A stretch of DNA of 64,000 nucleotides from Paraburkholderia caballeronis. Its GTDB lineage: Bacteria > Pseudomonadota > Gammaproteobacteria > Burkholderiales > Burkholderiaceae. Position numbers and translations under genes: made by a program. Below the pieces are notes generated by a model that was given only the letters and a program-made list of their open reading frames with translations, searched no databases and was not told where the DNA came from. The stretch spans positions 1,116,001-1,180,000 of the forward strand of contig NZ_FNSR01000001.1 in the NCBI RefSeq assembly GCF_900104845.1, read 5' to 3'. Within the stretch, counting starts at the first letter, position 1; every line of letters starts with the position of its first letter. Shown here in pieces: positions 43,814 to 53,558 of the stretch.

Positions 43814-44106
43814 CCGTGGGTCGAAAGCCGTCGGTCGGCCGCCGGACGTTCCGCGGACGAGGGAGAGGCGATCACGACAGGCTATCAACGGACGGCGCCG
43901 CGCAACGCGTGAAGCAAAGGGGTGAACCCATGCCTATTCCGGAACAAATGCCGGATGCGATGTATTTGGGACCCCGATATACGTCGTTTTCGTATAAAGC
44001 CGAAATAACGCGTAACTTTGGTAAGGACTTCGTTTGCGCGACAAGCCGTGCGTAAAGCCGGGCGGCGGGGTGTTTTCCCGTGCGCGGGCTTCTCACGGCA
44101 AGCGCG

Positions 44107-44919
44107 TCATTCGGCGGCGGACTGCGGCGCGCGTCCGTCCAGCCAGTTGCCGATGCCGTCGAGCACCTCCCGCTCGATGCCGAGGAAACCGTGCGGCGAG
44201 TGTCCGCCGCACTCGGCCTTCGCGTCGCCGCCGCCTTCGGTCGAATCGACCGCGACGAACGCGAAGTGATTGCGTTCGGCCAGCGCGCTGCCGCTCGCGA
44301 ACGCGGACGCCGCGCAGCCGTCGTGCCGGTTCGCGACGACGAGCACGCGGGCCTTTGTGCCGTCCGCGTCGAGGCCCGACACGCCGGGCCTGCCGCGCTG
44401 CGAGACCGACACCGGCGAGGTCAGCACGTACGCGTCCGCGAGCGCCGGATCGCGTTGCAGCGCATTGCCGACCGACACGGTGCCGCGGCTCGTGCCGACG
44501 AGCGCGATCTTCGACGACGGGAAACGCTGCCGCAGCGCAGTGACGATCGCCTGGGTGTCCGCGAGCGATTCCTTGCCGAGCCGGAACAGGTCTTCGGAGC
44601 CGCTGGCGTGATCGGACGGCGTATCGACGAGCACCGCGGCGTTGCCGTGCCGGACCCAGTAGCCGGCGGAGCGGATCAGGAAGTTGCCCTTCAGCGAGGT
44701 TGGGCCGTCCGCGTTCAGATGCAGGTCGCCGTCGTTGCCGGCGAACAGCACGACGACCCATGGCGGGTTCGGCGTGGATGTTTCGACGTAGATCGGCTGC
44801 GTGACGCCGTCGCGGCTCGGCAGCGCGATCAGTTCGCCGGTCTGCGCGGCCGCGCCGTCGGCCAGGAGGAATCCCGTTGCGGACAACAGAATCGCGAGTG
44901 CGACCGTCGTGCGTTTCAT
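44107..44919 (-). CDS. Secreted alpha/beta-hydrolase
   Basis: 270 residues. MKRTTVALAILLSATGFLLADGAAAQ is a signal peptide with a cleavage site after AAA. The mature protein has WVVVLFAGNDGDLHL (oxyanion-hole region) and the nucleophile elbow ALVGTSRGTVSVGNAL, with a possible acid Asp in VVANRHDGC and a His in CGGHSPHGF. Cys residues suggest a disulphide. Substrate unknown. Confidence 0.8.
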   Translation of the reverse strand: MKRTTVALAILLSATGFLLADGAAAQTGELIALPSRDGVTQPIYVETSTPNPPWVVVLFAGNDGDLHLNADGPTSLKGNFLIRSAGYWVRHGNAAVLVDTPSDHASGSEDLFRLGKESLADTQAIVTALRQRFPSSKIALVGTSRGTVSVGNALQRDPALADAYVLTSPVSVSQRGRPGVSGLDADGTKARVLVVANRHDGCAASAFASGSALAERNHFAFVAVDSTEGGGDAKAECGGHSPHGFLGIEREVLDGIGNWLDGRAPQSAAE

Positions 44920-45049
44920 TGTGATTGTCCTGTATCGGTCAGACGGCGATGGACGAAAAAAAGCACCTGCATCGCGGCAGGCGCCAGCATATAGCGTTTG
45001 TCGTCGCAGCGGCGGGTGAGCGCCGCTGAAGCGCCGGGCGCGGCGCTCG

Positions 45050-45685
45050 TCAGCGCGGCGTGCCCGGCGTGTCGCCGGAGGTCGAGAGCATCCGCTCCAC
45101 GTAGCGCGCGATCAGATCGATCTCCAGATTGACTTGCTTGCCCGCCGCGAGATGCTTGAGCGTCGTGACCTCGACCGTATGCGGGATCAGGTTGATCGAA
45201 AACTCGCAGCCGTCCGCGCGGTCGTCCACCGAATTCACGGTGAGGCTCACGCCGTTCACCGTCACCGAACCCTTGTATGCGAGGTAACGGCCGATGTCGC
45301 GCGACGCGAGAATCCGCAGTTCGTGCGACTCGCCGACCGGCGCAAAACGCGTGACCGTGCCGAGCCCATCGACATGGCCCGACACGATATGGCCGCCGAG
45401 CCGGTCGTGCGCGCGCAGCGCCTTCTCCAGATTCACGTCGCCCAGCTCGCCGAGACCGACCGTGCGGTTCAGGCTCTCGCGCGACACGTCGACGTCGAAC
45501 GTCGTCGCGGTCTTTTCGATCACGGTCATGCACGCGCCCTGGATCGCGATGCTGTCGCCCAGTTGCACGTCGTCGAGCCCGAGCGCGCCGGCCCCGACCG
45601 TCAGGCGGACGCCCGCGTCCGCATCGCCGCCGAGCGGGCGGACCGATTCGATGCGGCCCACGGCCGCGACGATTCCTGTAAACAT
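45050..45685 (-). CDS. ribE: Riboflavin synthase, alpha subunit
   Basis: 211 residues with two homologous lumazine-binding domains, each with the family start: MFTGIVAAVGRIESV at the N terminus and RLGGHIVSGHVDGLGTV at the domain junction. It dismutates two lumazine molecules to riboflavin. Directly downstream of ribD with a 37-base gap, same strand. Confidence 0.94.
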   Translation of the reverse strand: MFTGIVAAVGRIESVRPLGGDADAGVRLTVGAGALGLDDVQLGDSIAIQGACMTVIEKTATTFDVDVSRESLNRTVGLGELGDVNLEKALRAHDRLGGHIVSGHVDGLGTVTRFAPVGESHELRILASRDIGRYLAYKGSVTVNGVSLTVNSVDDRADGCEFSINLIPHTVEVTTLKHLAAGKQVNLEIDLIARYVERMLSTSGDTPGTPR

Positions 45686-45722
45686 CGTGCTGTCCCTTCA
45701 GTTCAGTGCGTTCGAAAAAGAG

Positions 45723-46844
45723 TCATCGCGCGGCGTTCGCCGCGGCGAAGCGGGCGAGGATGCGCAGATCGTCGCCGACGCGATCCACGCTATGGAACGT
45801 GAGCCGCGTGCGCGCGTCGAGCGACGCGGGCGCGGCGAGGTCGATCATCCCGAGCGCGTCGGTGCCGAGCAGCGACGGCGCAACGTAGATCAGCAGTTCG
45901 TCCACGCAGCCTTCGCGCAGCAGCGATCCGTTCAGCTTGTACCCGGCCTCGACGTGCAGTTCGTTTACGCCGCGCCGCGCGAGTTCGGCGAGCATCGCGG
46001 GCAGATCGACCTTGCCATGCTCGTTGCCGAGCGCGACCAGCTCCGCGCCGCGCGCGCGCAGCGCGTCGGCGCGCTCCGCCGCGCGTTCGTCGAGCGACGA
46101 GCAGAACACGAGCGTCGGCGCGCCCACGAGAATCTGCGCGTCCGGCGACACGTCGAGCCGGCTGTCGATCAGCACGCGCTTCGGCTGGCGCGGCGTATCG
46201 ACCGCGCGCACGGTCATCCGCGGGTTGTCTTCCTTCACGGTGCCGATGCCGGTCAGGATCGCCGACGCGCGCGCGCGCCACGCATGGCCGTCCGCGCGCG
46301 CCGCGTCGCCGGTGATCCACTGGCTTTCGCCGGACGGCAGGCCGGTGCGTCCGTCGAGCGACGCGGCGATCTTCATCCGCACCCACGGCCGGTTGCGCGT
46401 CATCCGCGACACGAAGCCGATGTTCAGTTCGCGCGCCTCGTTCGCGAGCAGCCCGCAGCGCACCTCGATGCCCGCGTCGCGCAGCATCGCGAGCCCGCGT
46501 CCGGACACCTGCGGATTCGGGTCTTCCATCGCGGCGATCACGCGCGCGACCTTCGCTTCGATCAGCGCGTTCGCGCACGGCGGCGTGCGGCCGAAGTGGC
46601 TGCACGGTTCGAGCGTCACGTACGCGGTCGCGCCGCGCACGTCGTGGCCGCGCGAGCGCGCGTGCTTGAGCGCCTGGATTTCCGCATGGTCCTGGCCGGC
46701 CGGCTGCGTGAAGCCTTCGCCGATCACGGCGCCGTCCTTCACCAGCACGCAGCCGACGCGCGGATTCGGATCGGTCGTGTAAAGGCCGCGCACCGCGAGG
46801 GCGAGCGCACGTTCCATATGGACGAAATCGGTCTGCGAAAACAT
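45723..46844 (-). CDS. ribD: Bifunctional riboflavin deaminase/reductase RibD
   Basis: 373 residues. The deaminase zinc site is HAEIQAL plus PCSHFGRTPPCANALIEA; the reductase half follows with RPWVRMKIAASLDGRTGLPSGESQWITGDAARADGH and the C-terminal ELHVEAGYKLNGSLL. It performs the deamination and side-chain reduction steps of riboflavin synthesis. Start MFSQTDFVHMERAL. Confidence 0.94.
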   Translation of the reverse strand: MFSQTDFVHMERALALAVRGLYTTDPNPRVGCVLVKDGAVIGEGFTQPAGQDHAEIQALKHARSRGHDVRGATAYVTLEPCSHFGRTPPCANALIEAKVARVIAAMEDPNPQVSGRGLAMLRDAGIEVRCGLLANEARELNIGFVSRMTRNRPWVRMKIAASLDGRTGLPSGESQWITGDAARADGHAWRARASAILTGIGTVKEDNPRMTVRAVDTPRQPKRVLIDSRLDVSPDAQILVGAPTLVFCSSLDERAAERADALRARGAELVALGNEHGKVDLPAMLAELARRGVNELHVEAGYKLNGSLLREGCVDELLIYVAPSLLGTDALGMIDLAAPASLDARTRLTFHSVDRVGDDLRILARFAAANAAR

Positions 46845-46917
46845 CGGGCTCTTCTGCTGATGACGGATTCGGAATGGGCCGCAATCGCGCGGCGAATGCC
46901 GCGCGACGCGGTGCGGC

Positions 46918-48213
46918 TTATTCGGCCTGCGCGGCGAACGCGCGACGGGCGGCCGCGATCGTTTCGTCGATCACCGCGTCGTCGTGCGCGCTCGACACGA
47001 AACCCGCTTCGTACGCGGACGGCGCGAAATAGACGCCCGCGTCGAGCATCCGGTGGAAGAACTGATTGAAGCCCGCGATGTCGCTTTTCGTCACGTCGGA
47101 GAAGCGCGCTGGCACGTTGTCCGCGAAATACAGGCCGAACATGCCGCCGACCGAATCGGCGACGAACGGCGCGTTCGCTTCGCGCGCCGCTTCGGTCAGG
47201 CCTTGCGCGAGGCGCGCGGTCTGCGCGCCGAGGCGCTCGTAGAAGCCGGGCGCCTGGATCAGTTGCAGCGTCTTGAGGCCGGCGGCGACGGCGATCGGGT
47301 TGCCCGACAACGTGCCGGCCTGATAGACCGCGCCGTTCGGCGCGAGATGATCCATGATGTCGCGGCGGCCGCCGAACGCCGCCGCCGGCATCCCGCCGCC
47401 GATCACCTTGCCGAGGCAGGTCAGGTCCGCCTCGATGCCGTACAGCTGCTGCGCGCCGCCGACCGCGACGCGGAACCCGCACATCACCTCGTCGAAAATC
47501 AGCACGCTGCCGTGCTTCGTGCACAGCCGGCGCAGCGCGCCGAGGAAGTCGGGCGAGCCCTTCACGAGATTCATGTTGCCGGCGACCGGCTCGACGATCA
47601 CCGCGGCGATCTCGTCGCCGAACGCGTTGAACGCTTCCTCGATCGCTTCGACGTTGTTGTATTCGAGCACGGTCGTGTGTTTCGCGATGTCGACCGGCAC
47701 GCCGGCGGACGTCGGGTTGCCGAACGTCAGCAGGCCGGAACCGGCCTTCACGAGCAGGCTGTCCGCGTGACCGTGATAGCAGCCTTCGAACTTGACGATC
47801 CGGTCGCGTTTCGTGAAGCCGCGCGCGAGGCGCAGCGCGCTCATCGTCGCCTCGGTGCCGCTCGACACCATCCGCACCTGCTCCATCGACGGCACGAGCT
47901 TGCAGATTTCCTCGGCGATCTCGATCTCGGCCTCGGTCGGCGCGCCGAACGAGAAGCCCTGCGACAGCACGCGCTCGACGGCCGCGAGCACGTCCGGATG
48001 CACGTGGCCGACGATCATCGGCCCCCACGAGCCGATGTAGTCGATATAACGCTTGCCGTCGGCGTCCCAGAAGTACGGGCCTTGCGCGCGCTCGATGAAG
48101 CGCGGCGTGCCGCCGACCGAACGGAACGCGCGGACCGGCGAGTTGACGCCGCCGGGGATGGTGCGCTGCGCGCGCTCGAAAAGAAGCTGGTTCCGGGACT
48201 GGGTGTTCGACAT
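46918..48213 (-). CDS. hemL: Glutamate-1-semialdehyde 2,1-aminomutase HemL
   Basis: 431-residue PLP enzyme forming 5-aminolevulinate in the C5 route to haem. [82 protein letters not shown] and the PLP lysine in [17 protein letters not shown] are diagnostic. A Met three codons upstream (48222) is an equally possible start; neither has a strong ribosome site. Upstream of ribD by 73 bases on the same strand. Confidence 0.94.
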   Translation of the reverse strand: MSNTQSRNQLLFERAQRTIPGGVNSPVRAFRSVGGTPRFIERAQGPYFWDADGKRYIDYIGSWGPMIVGHVHPDVLAAVERVLSQGFSFGAPTEAEIEIAEEICKLVPSMEQVRMVSSGTEATMSALRLARGFTKRDRIVKFEGCYHGHADSLLVKAGSGLLTFGNPTSAGVPVDIAKHTTVLEYNNVEAIEEAFNAFGDEIAAVIVEPVAGNMNLVKGSPDFLGALRRLCTKHGSVLIFDEVMCGFRVAVGGAQQLYGIEADLTCLGKVIGGGMPAAAFGGRRDIMDHLAPNGAVYQAGTLSGNPIAVAAGLKTLQLIQAPGFYERLGAQTARLAQGLTEAAREANAPFVADSVGGMFGLYFADNVPARFSDVTKSDIAGFNQFFHRMLDAGVYFAPSAYEAGFVSSAHDDAVIDETIAAARRAFAAQAE

Positions 48214-48222
48214 GAGGGACAT

Positions 48223-48643
48223 GAGAGCAGGACCGTGAGTGATGACGCGCGGCGGGCGCTGCGGGCGCGGATGGACGGGCCAAACGGCGGGCGCGGGGCG
48301 CGGCGACGGGAGGTTTCGGCTGAAATTGTACCGGACTGGCGGGAATCGGGCCGGGGCGGCCGGAGCGGCGCGGGGGCGGGCGATGGGACGGTTCCGGGGC
48401 GTGCGTCGGGTGGGTTTGCCGCCAGAACGCCCTGGAAAAAGAACGCTCCGAACGCCGGGTTCCTCCAGCGGGGCGGCGTTTCGAACGTCAAGGCGTTCGG
48501 ATGCGGCGCGCATCGAAGGGGACGCGTGCCGGAAACCCGAATCGTTGACGCGGGCAGGGCGGCCGCAGGCGCGACCCGACCGGCGGCCGGATCGACAACG
48601 GCCGGACCTGCCGGCGACGTCCACGCGGCCGTGCAGCCGTTCG
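48223..48643. other. hemL upstream region without a supported gene
   Basis: 420 bases of very high G+C (about 70%) with no convincing coding frame. It must hold the hemL promoter on the minus strand and the end of the EVE-like gene; no clear -10/-35 pair could be picked out. Confidence 0.5.
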
Positions 48644-49219
48644 CTACGCGCTGCGCGGCGCGCGTCTGTGTCGCGCTGGCGTTGGTGCAGATGCAGGTGC
48701 AGGTGCAGATGCCGGCGCGGGCGACTCCATCGCGGTTTGCTGCGTCAAGCCGCCGCCCGCGACCGGCAGCGCCGGCATCGGCCGTTTTCCGACCAGTTGC
48801 ATCCAGCGTTTTTCCAGCGCGCCTTCGGCGATCGGCTTGATCGTCGTCCCCGAGCTTTGCGCGTCCCACGTCTGCACCGAGAACGGATGCACGCGCAGGT
48901 CGTCGCGCGCGATCACCACTTCGCGGTTCGCATCGACGAGCCAGTCGTACACGAAGTCGATGCACAGCCGGTAGCCGCGCTTGTACGTGGGGTCCGGCAC
49001 CTCGTAGGGCGCGCGCGTCACGTAGCCGGAGCCGAACAGTCCGCGCGGCGCCGACGACACGCGATGCAGGAACACGCGGTCGCCGGGCAGGATGCCGCGC
49101 GCGAAGCCGCAGCCCCACGTGTCCGCGACCGCGTCGCCCGCGCTCACGCGCCGCGCGAAGTCGGGCAGTTCGGGCCACGGCCACTTCTTCGGGCTCCAGA
49201 TCAGCAGAAAGGCGGTCAT
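48644..49219 (-). CDS. EVE/PUA-like domain protein with Ala-Pro tail
   Basis: 191 residues. [69 protein letters not shown] matches a PUA/EVE-like modified-base or RNA-binding fold that in other bacteria is often fused to an HNH nuclease; no nuclease is seen here. The last 35 residues are repeats of [15 protein letters not shown]. Function unknown. The start is set by alignment; the frame is open farther upstream. Confidence 0.72.
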   Translation of the reverse strand: MTAFLLIWSPKKWPWPELPDFARRVSAGDAVADTWGCGFARGILPGDRVFLHRVSSAPRGLFGSGYVTRAPYEVPDPTYKRGYRLCIDFVYDWLVDANREVVIARDDLRVHPFSVQTWDAQSSGTTIKPIAEGALEKRWMQLVGKRPMPALPVAGGGLTQQTAMESPAPASAPAPASAPTPARHRRAPRSA

Positions 49220-49467
49220 CGAGGTCGGCGGCGCGGGGCGTCGAAAGGGCAAAGCCCGCAGCTTACCCTGGCTGCGGCGGGCCGCGCGGCGTCCCGGCGC
49301 GTGCCGCGACGGGGAGGCGCGAGGCGCAGTCGGGCCGCCGGGCGTCGGGTACAATGCGACCCACTCATGGCCGCTTCGCGAGCGCCTCGCGAAGCGGCCG
49401 ATAAACCGATTCAGATTCGGTTGCGCGAACATCGACCGCGCGGCCGGACGGCTTCCGCGGATTCCCG

Positions 49468-50700
49468 ATGCCTCACTCGACCCGACGCCGGCCCGATGGC
49501 CGGCTGATCCTGTTGCTCGGCGCGCTCGCCGCCTGCGGCCCGCTCGCGACCGACATGTATCTGCCGAGCCTGCCGTCGATCGCGCAGTCGTTCGGCGTAT
49601 CCGCTGCGGCCGCCGCCGCGACGCTGACGAGCTTCATGGCGGGTTTCTCGATCGGGATGCTGCTGTACGGCCCGGTGTCCGACGCCTACGGCCGCCGTCC
49701 GGTGCTGCTCGCGGGCGTCGCGCTCTTCATCGTCGCGAGCATCGCGTGCTGGCTGTCGTTCTCGATCGGCAACCTGATCGTGATGCGCTTCCTGCAGGCG
49801 CTCGGCGCGGGCGCGGCGTCGGTGCTCGCGCGTGCGATCGCGCGCGACGCGCACGAGCCGTCCGACGCCGCGAAGGTGCTGTCGATGGTCGCGCTCGTCA
49901 CCTCGGTCGGCCCGCTGCTCGCGCCGCTGATCGGCGGGCAGTTGCTGCTGATCGGCGGCTGGCGCACGGTGTTCGTCGTGCTGACGCTGTTCGGCGTCGC
50001 GTGCGTGGTCGCCGCGTGGCTGCGCGTGCCGGAGACGTGGCCGCCCGAGAAGCGCGCGAGTTCGGCCGTGCTCAAGTCGTTCGCCGCGTATGGCCGGCTG
50101 CTGCGCGACCCGATCGTCTGGGGGCACATGCTGTGCGGCGGGATGGCGTTCGCGTCGATGTTCACGTATATCTCCGCGACGCCGTTCGTGTACATCCAGT
50201 ATTTCCACGTGTCGCCGCAGCACTACGGGCTGTTCTTCGGGCTGAACGTGTTCGGCATCATGACCGGCAACTTCCTGAACACGCGTTTCGTCGGCCGGCT
50301 CGGCGCGCTGCGGCTCGTGTCGATTGCATCGACGATCAGCTGCGTCGCGTCGCTGTTCGTCGCGCTGATGTGCGTGACCGGGTGGGGCGGGCTGTGGTCG
50401 ATCGTCGTCGGGCTGTTCTTCGTCGTCGCGGTGGTCGGCGTGCTGTCCGCGAACTGCGCGACCGACCTGATGTACCGCTATCCGCGTAACGCGGGCGCGG
50501 CCGCCGCCGTGTTCGGCGCAACGCAGCTCGGCCTCGGCGCGCTCGCGAGCGTCGCCGTCGGGCTGTGGCCCGGCATCTCGCCGGTCGGGATGGGCTGGAC
50601 GATCGGCGTCTGCGGCGTGCTGTGCTACGTCGGCCGCATGATGGTCGTGCGCTGGCACGGCCGGCCCGCGCCGGGCGAAGCGAACGCGGTGTCGTCCTGA
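49468..50700 (+). CDS. Bcr/CflA-family MFS drug-resistance transporter
   Basis: 410 residues, twelve predicted transmembrane helices. LILLLGALAACGPLATDMYLPSLPSIAQSFGV is the Bcr/CflA signature, and YGPVSDAYGRRPVLLAGVALF is the MFS motif A. Probable proton-coupled exporter in the inner membrane; substrate unknown. It is followed by a terminator shared with the convergent glk/hexR gene. Confidence 0.9.
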   Translation: MPHSTRRRPDGRLILLLGALAACGPLATDMYLPSLPSIAQSFGVSAAAAAATLTSFMAGFSIGMLLYGPVSDAYGRRPVLLAGVALFIVASIACWLSFSIGNLIVMRFLQALGAGAASVLARAIARDAHEPSDAAKVLSMVALVTSVGPLLAPLIGGQLLLIGGWRTVFVVLTLFGVACVVAAWLRVPETWPPEKRASSAVLKSFAAYGRLLRDPIVWGHMLCGGMAFASMFTYISATPFVYIQYFHVSPQHYGLFFGLNVFGIMTGNFLNTRFVGRLGALRLVSIASTISCVASLFVALMCVTGWGGLWSIVVGLFFVVAVVGVLSANCATDLMYRYPRNAGAAAAVFGATQLGLGALASVAVGLWPGISPVGMGWTIGVCGVLCYVGRMMVVRWHGRPAPGEANAVSS

Positions 50701-50743
50701 CGGGCCTGCCTGTCGCTTGCGCGGTTCAGCCTGGCCGCGCTTC

Positions 50744-50780
50744 AAAAAAACAAACCCCACGTTCCGAAAAACGCGGGGTT
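50744..50780 (-). terminator. Terminator of the zwf-pgl-glk/hexR operon
   Basis: Minus-strand stem AACCCCGCGTT / AACGTGGGGTT (one mismatch) followed by TTTGTTTTTTT. It is 70 bases after the fusion gene stop. Confidence 0.8.
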
Positions 50781-50848
50781 GGTCGACAGTCGATACGGGT
50801 TGAAGCGTCGGCCGCGCGTCGCACCGCGCGGCCTCCCGTCGACGACGC

Positions 50849-52765
50849 TCAGTCGCGCGTCGTCGACGACGCGCCGTGACTCAGCCAGTCGAGCACCGCG
50901 GTCGCATCGTCGTCGGCGTTCTCCTTCGCGCGCGCAACCGCGTCGCTGACGTCGGCGTCCGGCGACGCGCGGCGGATCGCGACGCCGACCGCGAGAATGT
51001 CGATCATCAGCAGATGCAGGATCCGCGAGATCATCGACAGTTGCGACTCGCGCATCTCGATGTGGTCGGTTTCGAGCGCGACGGTCGCGCGCTTCGCGAG
51101 CGGCGTGTTGCTCGACGTGATCGCGATCACCTTCGCGCCGGCCTGCATCGCGACTTCGAGCACGCGCAGCAGTTCGGGCGCGCGGCCCGACTTCGACACC
51201 GCGACGATCACGTCGCCCCGGCCGAGCAGCGCGGCCGACGCGGCCTGCATGTACAGGTCGCCGTACGCGATCGTCGGAATGCCGAAGCGGAAGAACTTGT
51301 AGTGCGCGTCCTGCGCGACGATGTGCGAGTTGCCGAGCCCGTAGAACTCGATGCGGCGCGCGCTGTTCAGCAGCGTGATCGCCTGTTCGACGTGCTCGAA
51401 GTTCAGGTGCTCGCGCAGTTGAAGAATCGCGGACACGGTGTTGTCGAGCACCTTCGCGCCGAAGTCGGTTGCGGTGTCGCCGAGGTGCACCTGGCTGTGG
51501 CTCACCGGGATCGTGCCGGTCAGGCCGGTCGCGAGTTTCAGCTTGAAGTCGGACAGCCCCTGGCAGCCGAGCGAGCGGCAGAAGCGGATCACCGTCGGCT
51601 GGCTCACGTCGGCCTTGCGCGCGATGTCGACGATCGGGTCGTTGATGATCGAGCGCGGGTGATTCAGCGCGAGGTCCGCGACGCGGCGTTCGGCCGGCGT
51701 CAGCGCGTCGCGCATCTGGCGGATGCGCTCGAACACCGCCGACGAGCCGCCGCCCGCGCGGTTCGACAACTGCTCCGCGAGGATCGCGGACACGCCGAGG
51801 AACGCCGGATATTCGGCGGTGATCACGTAGGTCGGCACGTTCGCGAGATACGCGTCGAAGCGGCCCTTCGCCTCGAAGCGCGCGCGGAACGACGAGCGCG
51901 TGAACAGTTCGCCGAGGCGCGGCACGACGCCGCCGCCGATGTAGATGCCGCCGAGCGCGCCGAGGGTCACCGCGATGTTGCCGGCGAACGAGCCGAGAAT
52001 CCCGCAGAAGCATTCGACCGCCTCGGCCGCGAGCGGCTCGCCTCCCTGCGCGCGCGTCACGACGTCGGCGGTGTCGAGGTTCGCGGGCAGGCGCTTCTTG
52101 TCGCGCGCGGCGAGCGCGCGGTAGATCAGTTCGATGCCCGGCCCTGCGCACACGCGCTCGAACGACACGTGCGGCCATTTCTTGCGCGCGAATTGCAGCA
52201 CCAGGTCTTCGCGCTCGTCCTGCGGCGAGAAACTCGCGTGACCGCCTTCGCTGCCGAGGGCGATCCAGCGGTCGTCGGCCGGAATCAGGCCGGACACGCC
52301 GAGGCCGGTGCCCGGCCCGAGCAATCCGATCACGCTGTTCTGCCGGCGCTGGCCGCCGCCGACCTGTTGCCGCTGCGTGTCGGTCAGGCCCGGCAGCGCC
52401 ATCGCGAGCGCGGTGAAGTCGTTCACGACGAGCAGCGTGTCGAAGCCGAGCGCGCGGCGCGTCGCTTCGATCGAAAAAGTCCAGTCGTGGTTGGTCATGC
52501 GCACCTGGTCGCCGTCGACCGGGTTCGCGATCGCGATCGCCGCGTGGTTCACGCGGCTGACCTTCGTGTCTTTCAGGTATTGCGCGATGACGTCGGCGAC
52601 GCCCGGATAGTCCGCGCACGGATACACGCGCACCTGGCCGATCTCGCCCGGCGCGGTTTCGAGCGCGAAGCGCGCGTTGGTGCCGCCGATGTCGGCGAGC
52701 AGCCTCGGTCCGTCGGCGTGCTGGCCCGCGGTCGGGGCGGTTCTAGTTTGCACACCAGTAGACAT
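50849..52765 (-). CDS. glk: Glucokinase - RpiR/HexR-type regulator fusion
   Basis: 638 residues. Residues about 20-330 are a ROK-independent Glk glucokinase ([52 protein letters not shown]) that phosphorylates glucose. Residues about 345-625 are an RpiR-type regulator: N-terminal [34 protein letters not shown] and a SIS sugar-phosphate-binding domain ([53 protein letters not shown]). This fusion is characteristic of Burkholderia. It probably senses a product of its own enzyme. The start overlaps the end of pgl by 23 bases. Confidence 0.93.
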   Translation of the reverse strand: MSTGVQTRTAPTAGQHADGPRLLADIGGTNARFALETAPGEIGQVRVYPCADYPGVADVIAQYLKDTKVSRVNHAAIAIANPVDGDQVRMTNHDWTFSIEATRRALGFDTLLVVNDFTALAMALPGLTDTQRQQVGGGQRRQNSVIGLLGPGTGLGVSGLIPADDRWIALGSEGGHASFSPQDEREDLVLQFARKKWPHVSFERVCAGPGIELIYRALAARDKKRLPANLDTADVVTRAQGGEPLAAEAVECFCGILGSFAGNIAVTLGALGGIYIGGGVVPRLGELFTRSSFRARFEAKGRFDAYLANVPTYVITAEYPAFLGVSAILAEQLSNRAGGGSSAVFERIRQMRDALTPAERRVADLALNHPRSIINDPIVDIARKADVSQPTVIRFCRSLGCQGLSDFKLKLATGLTGTIPVSHSQVHLGDTATDFGAKVLDNTVSAILQLREHLNFEHVEQAITLLNSARRIEFYGLGNSHIVAQDAHYKFFRFGIPTIAYGDLYMQAASAALLGRGDVIVAVSKSGRAPELLRVLEVAMQAGAKVIAITSSNTPLAKRATVALETDHIEMRESQLSMISRILHLLMIDILAVGVAIRRASPDADVSDAVARAKENADDDATAVLDWLSHGASSTTRD

Positions 52766-53471
52766 CGAGTTTCACTCCCTTATCGTTGGCCAGCTTCGAG
52801 ATGGCGTTTTTTTGTGGCGCGGCTGCGGCCTGTTGCAGCACCGCGAGCTTGCGGTCGCCCGCGATCAGCAGGAACAGGCGCCCGACCTGGCGCAGCGCGG
52901 CGAGCGACCAGCTCACGCGCGCATGCGGCGCGCTCGCCGGATGCACGGCGACGAACGGGCGCGGGGTCGTGATCGCTTCCTGCCATTCGGGCGCGTCCGC
53001 GAAGATCGACGCGGTGTGGCCGTCCTCGCCCATGCCGAGCACCGCGACGTCCGGCAGCAGCCGGCGCGGGTCCGCGTTCAGCGCGGCGATCTGCTCGTCC
53101 AGCGTTCGCGACGTATCGACGAGCGGCAGGAAGCGCGCGTGCGCGGCCTCGTTCTGCAGCAGCGTTTCATGTGCGAGGCGCGCGTTGCTCGCGGAGTCGG
53201 TGTCCGGCACCCAGCGGTCGTCGACGAGCGTGACGTCGATGTGCGGCCAGTCGAGGCGGTGGGTGGACAGCGCCGCGAGAAACGGGCGCGGGCTCGTGCC
53301 GCCGGACACGGCGAGGGTTGCACGGCGTGCGGGCAGGCCGGACGCGGCGGCCGGTGCGGCCACGTCGGGGGGCGCCTGAGCGGCGAGCGACGCCTGTAGC
53401 GCGTCGCCCACGGCTCTCGCCAGCGCGTCGATCTGGACGCGCGGGTCGTCGAAAGCGTGAAGCTCGATCAC
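52743..53471 (-). CDS. pgl: 6-phosphogluconolactonase
   Basis: 242 residues hydrolysing 6-phosphoglucono-lactone. [41 protein letters not shown] and [20 protein letters not shown] are family motifs. A GTG start is chosen because GGAGGAGAA sits directly before it; the open frame upstream has no ribosome site. It lies between zwf and glk/hexR with an overlap on the downstream side. Confidence 0.92.
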   Translation of the reverse strand: MIELHAFDDPRVQIDALARAVGDALQASLAAQAPPDVAAPAAASGLPARRATLAVSGGTSPRPFLAALSTHRLDWPHIDVTLVDDRWVPDTDSASNARLAHETLLQNEAAHARFLPLVDTSRTLDEQIAALNADPRRLLPDVAVLGMGEDGHTASIFADAPEWQEAITTPRPFVAVHPASAPHARVSWSLAALRQVGRLFLLIAGDRKLAVLQQAAAAPQKNAISKLANDKGVKLDVYWCAN

Positions 53472-53558
53472 TTCTCCTCCATCCTGCTTTCTTGTTGGTC
53501 TGCGGTGTATTCCATCGGGATCCGGCGCATGCGCGTGGCGCACGGGCCGCCTTGCAAG

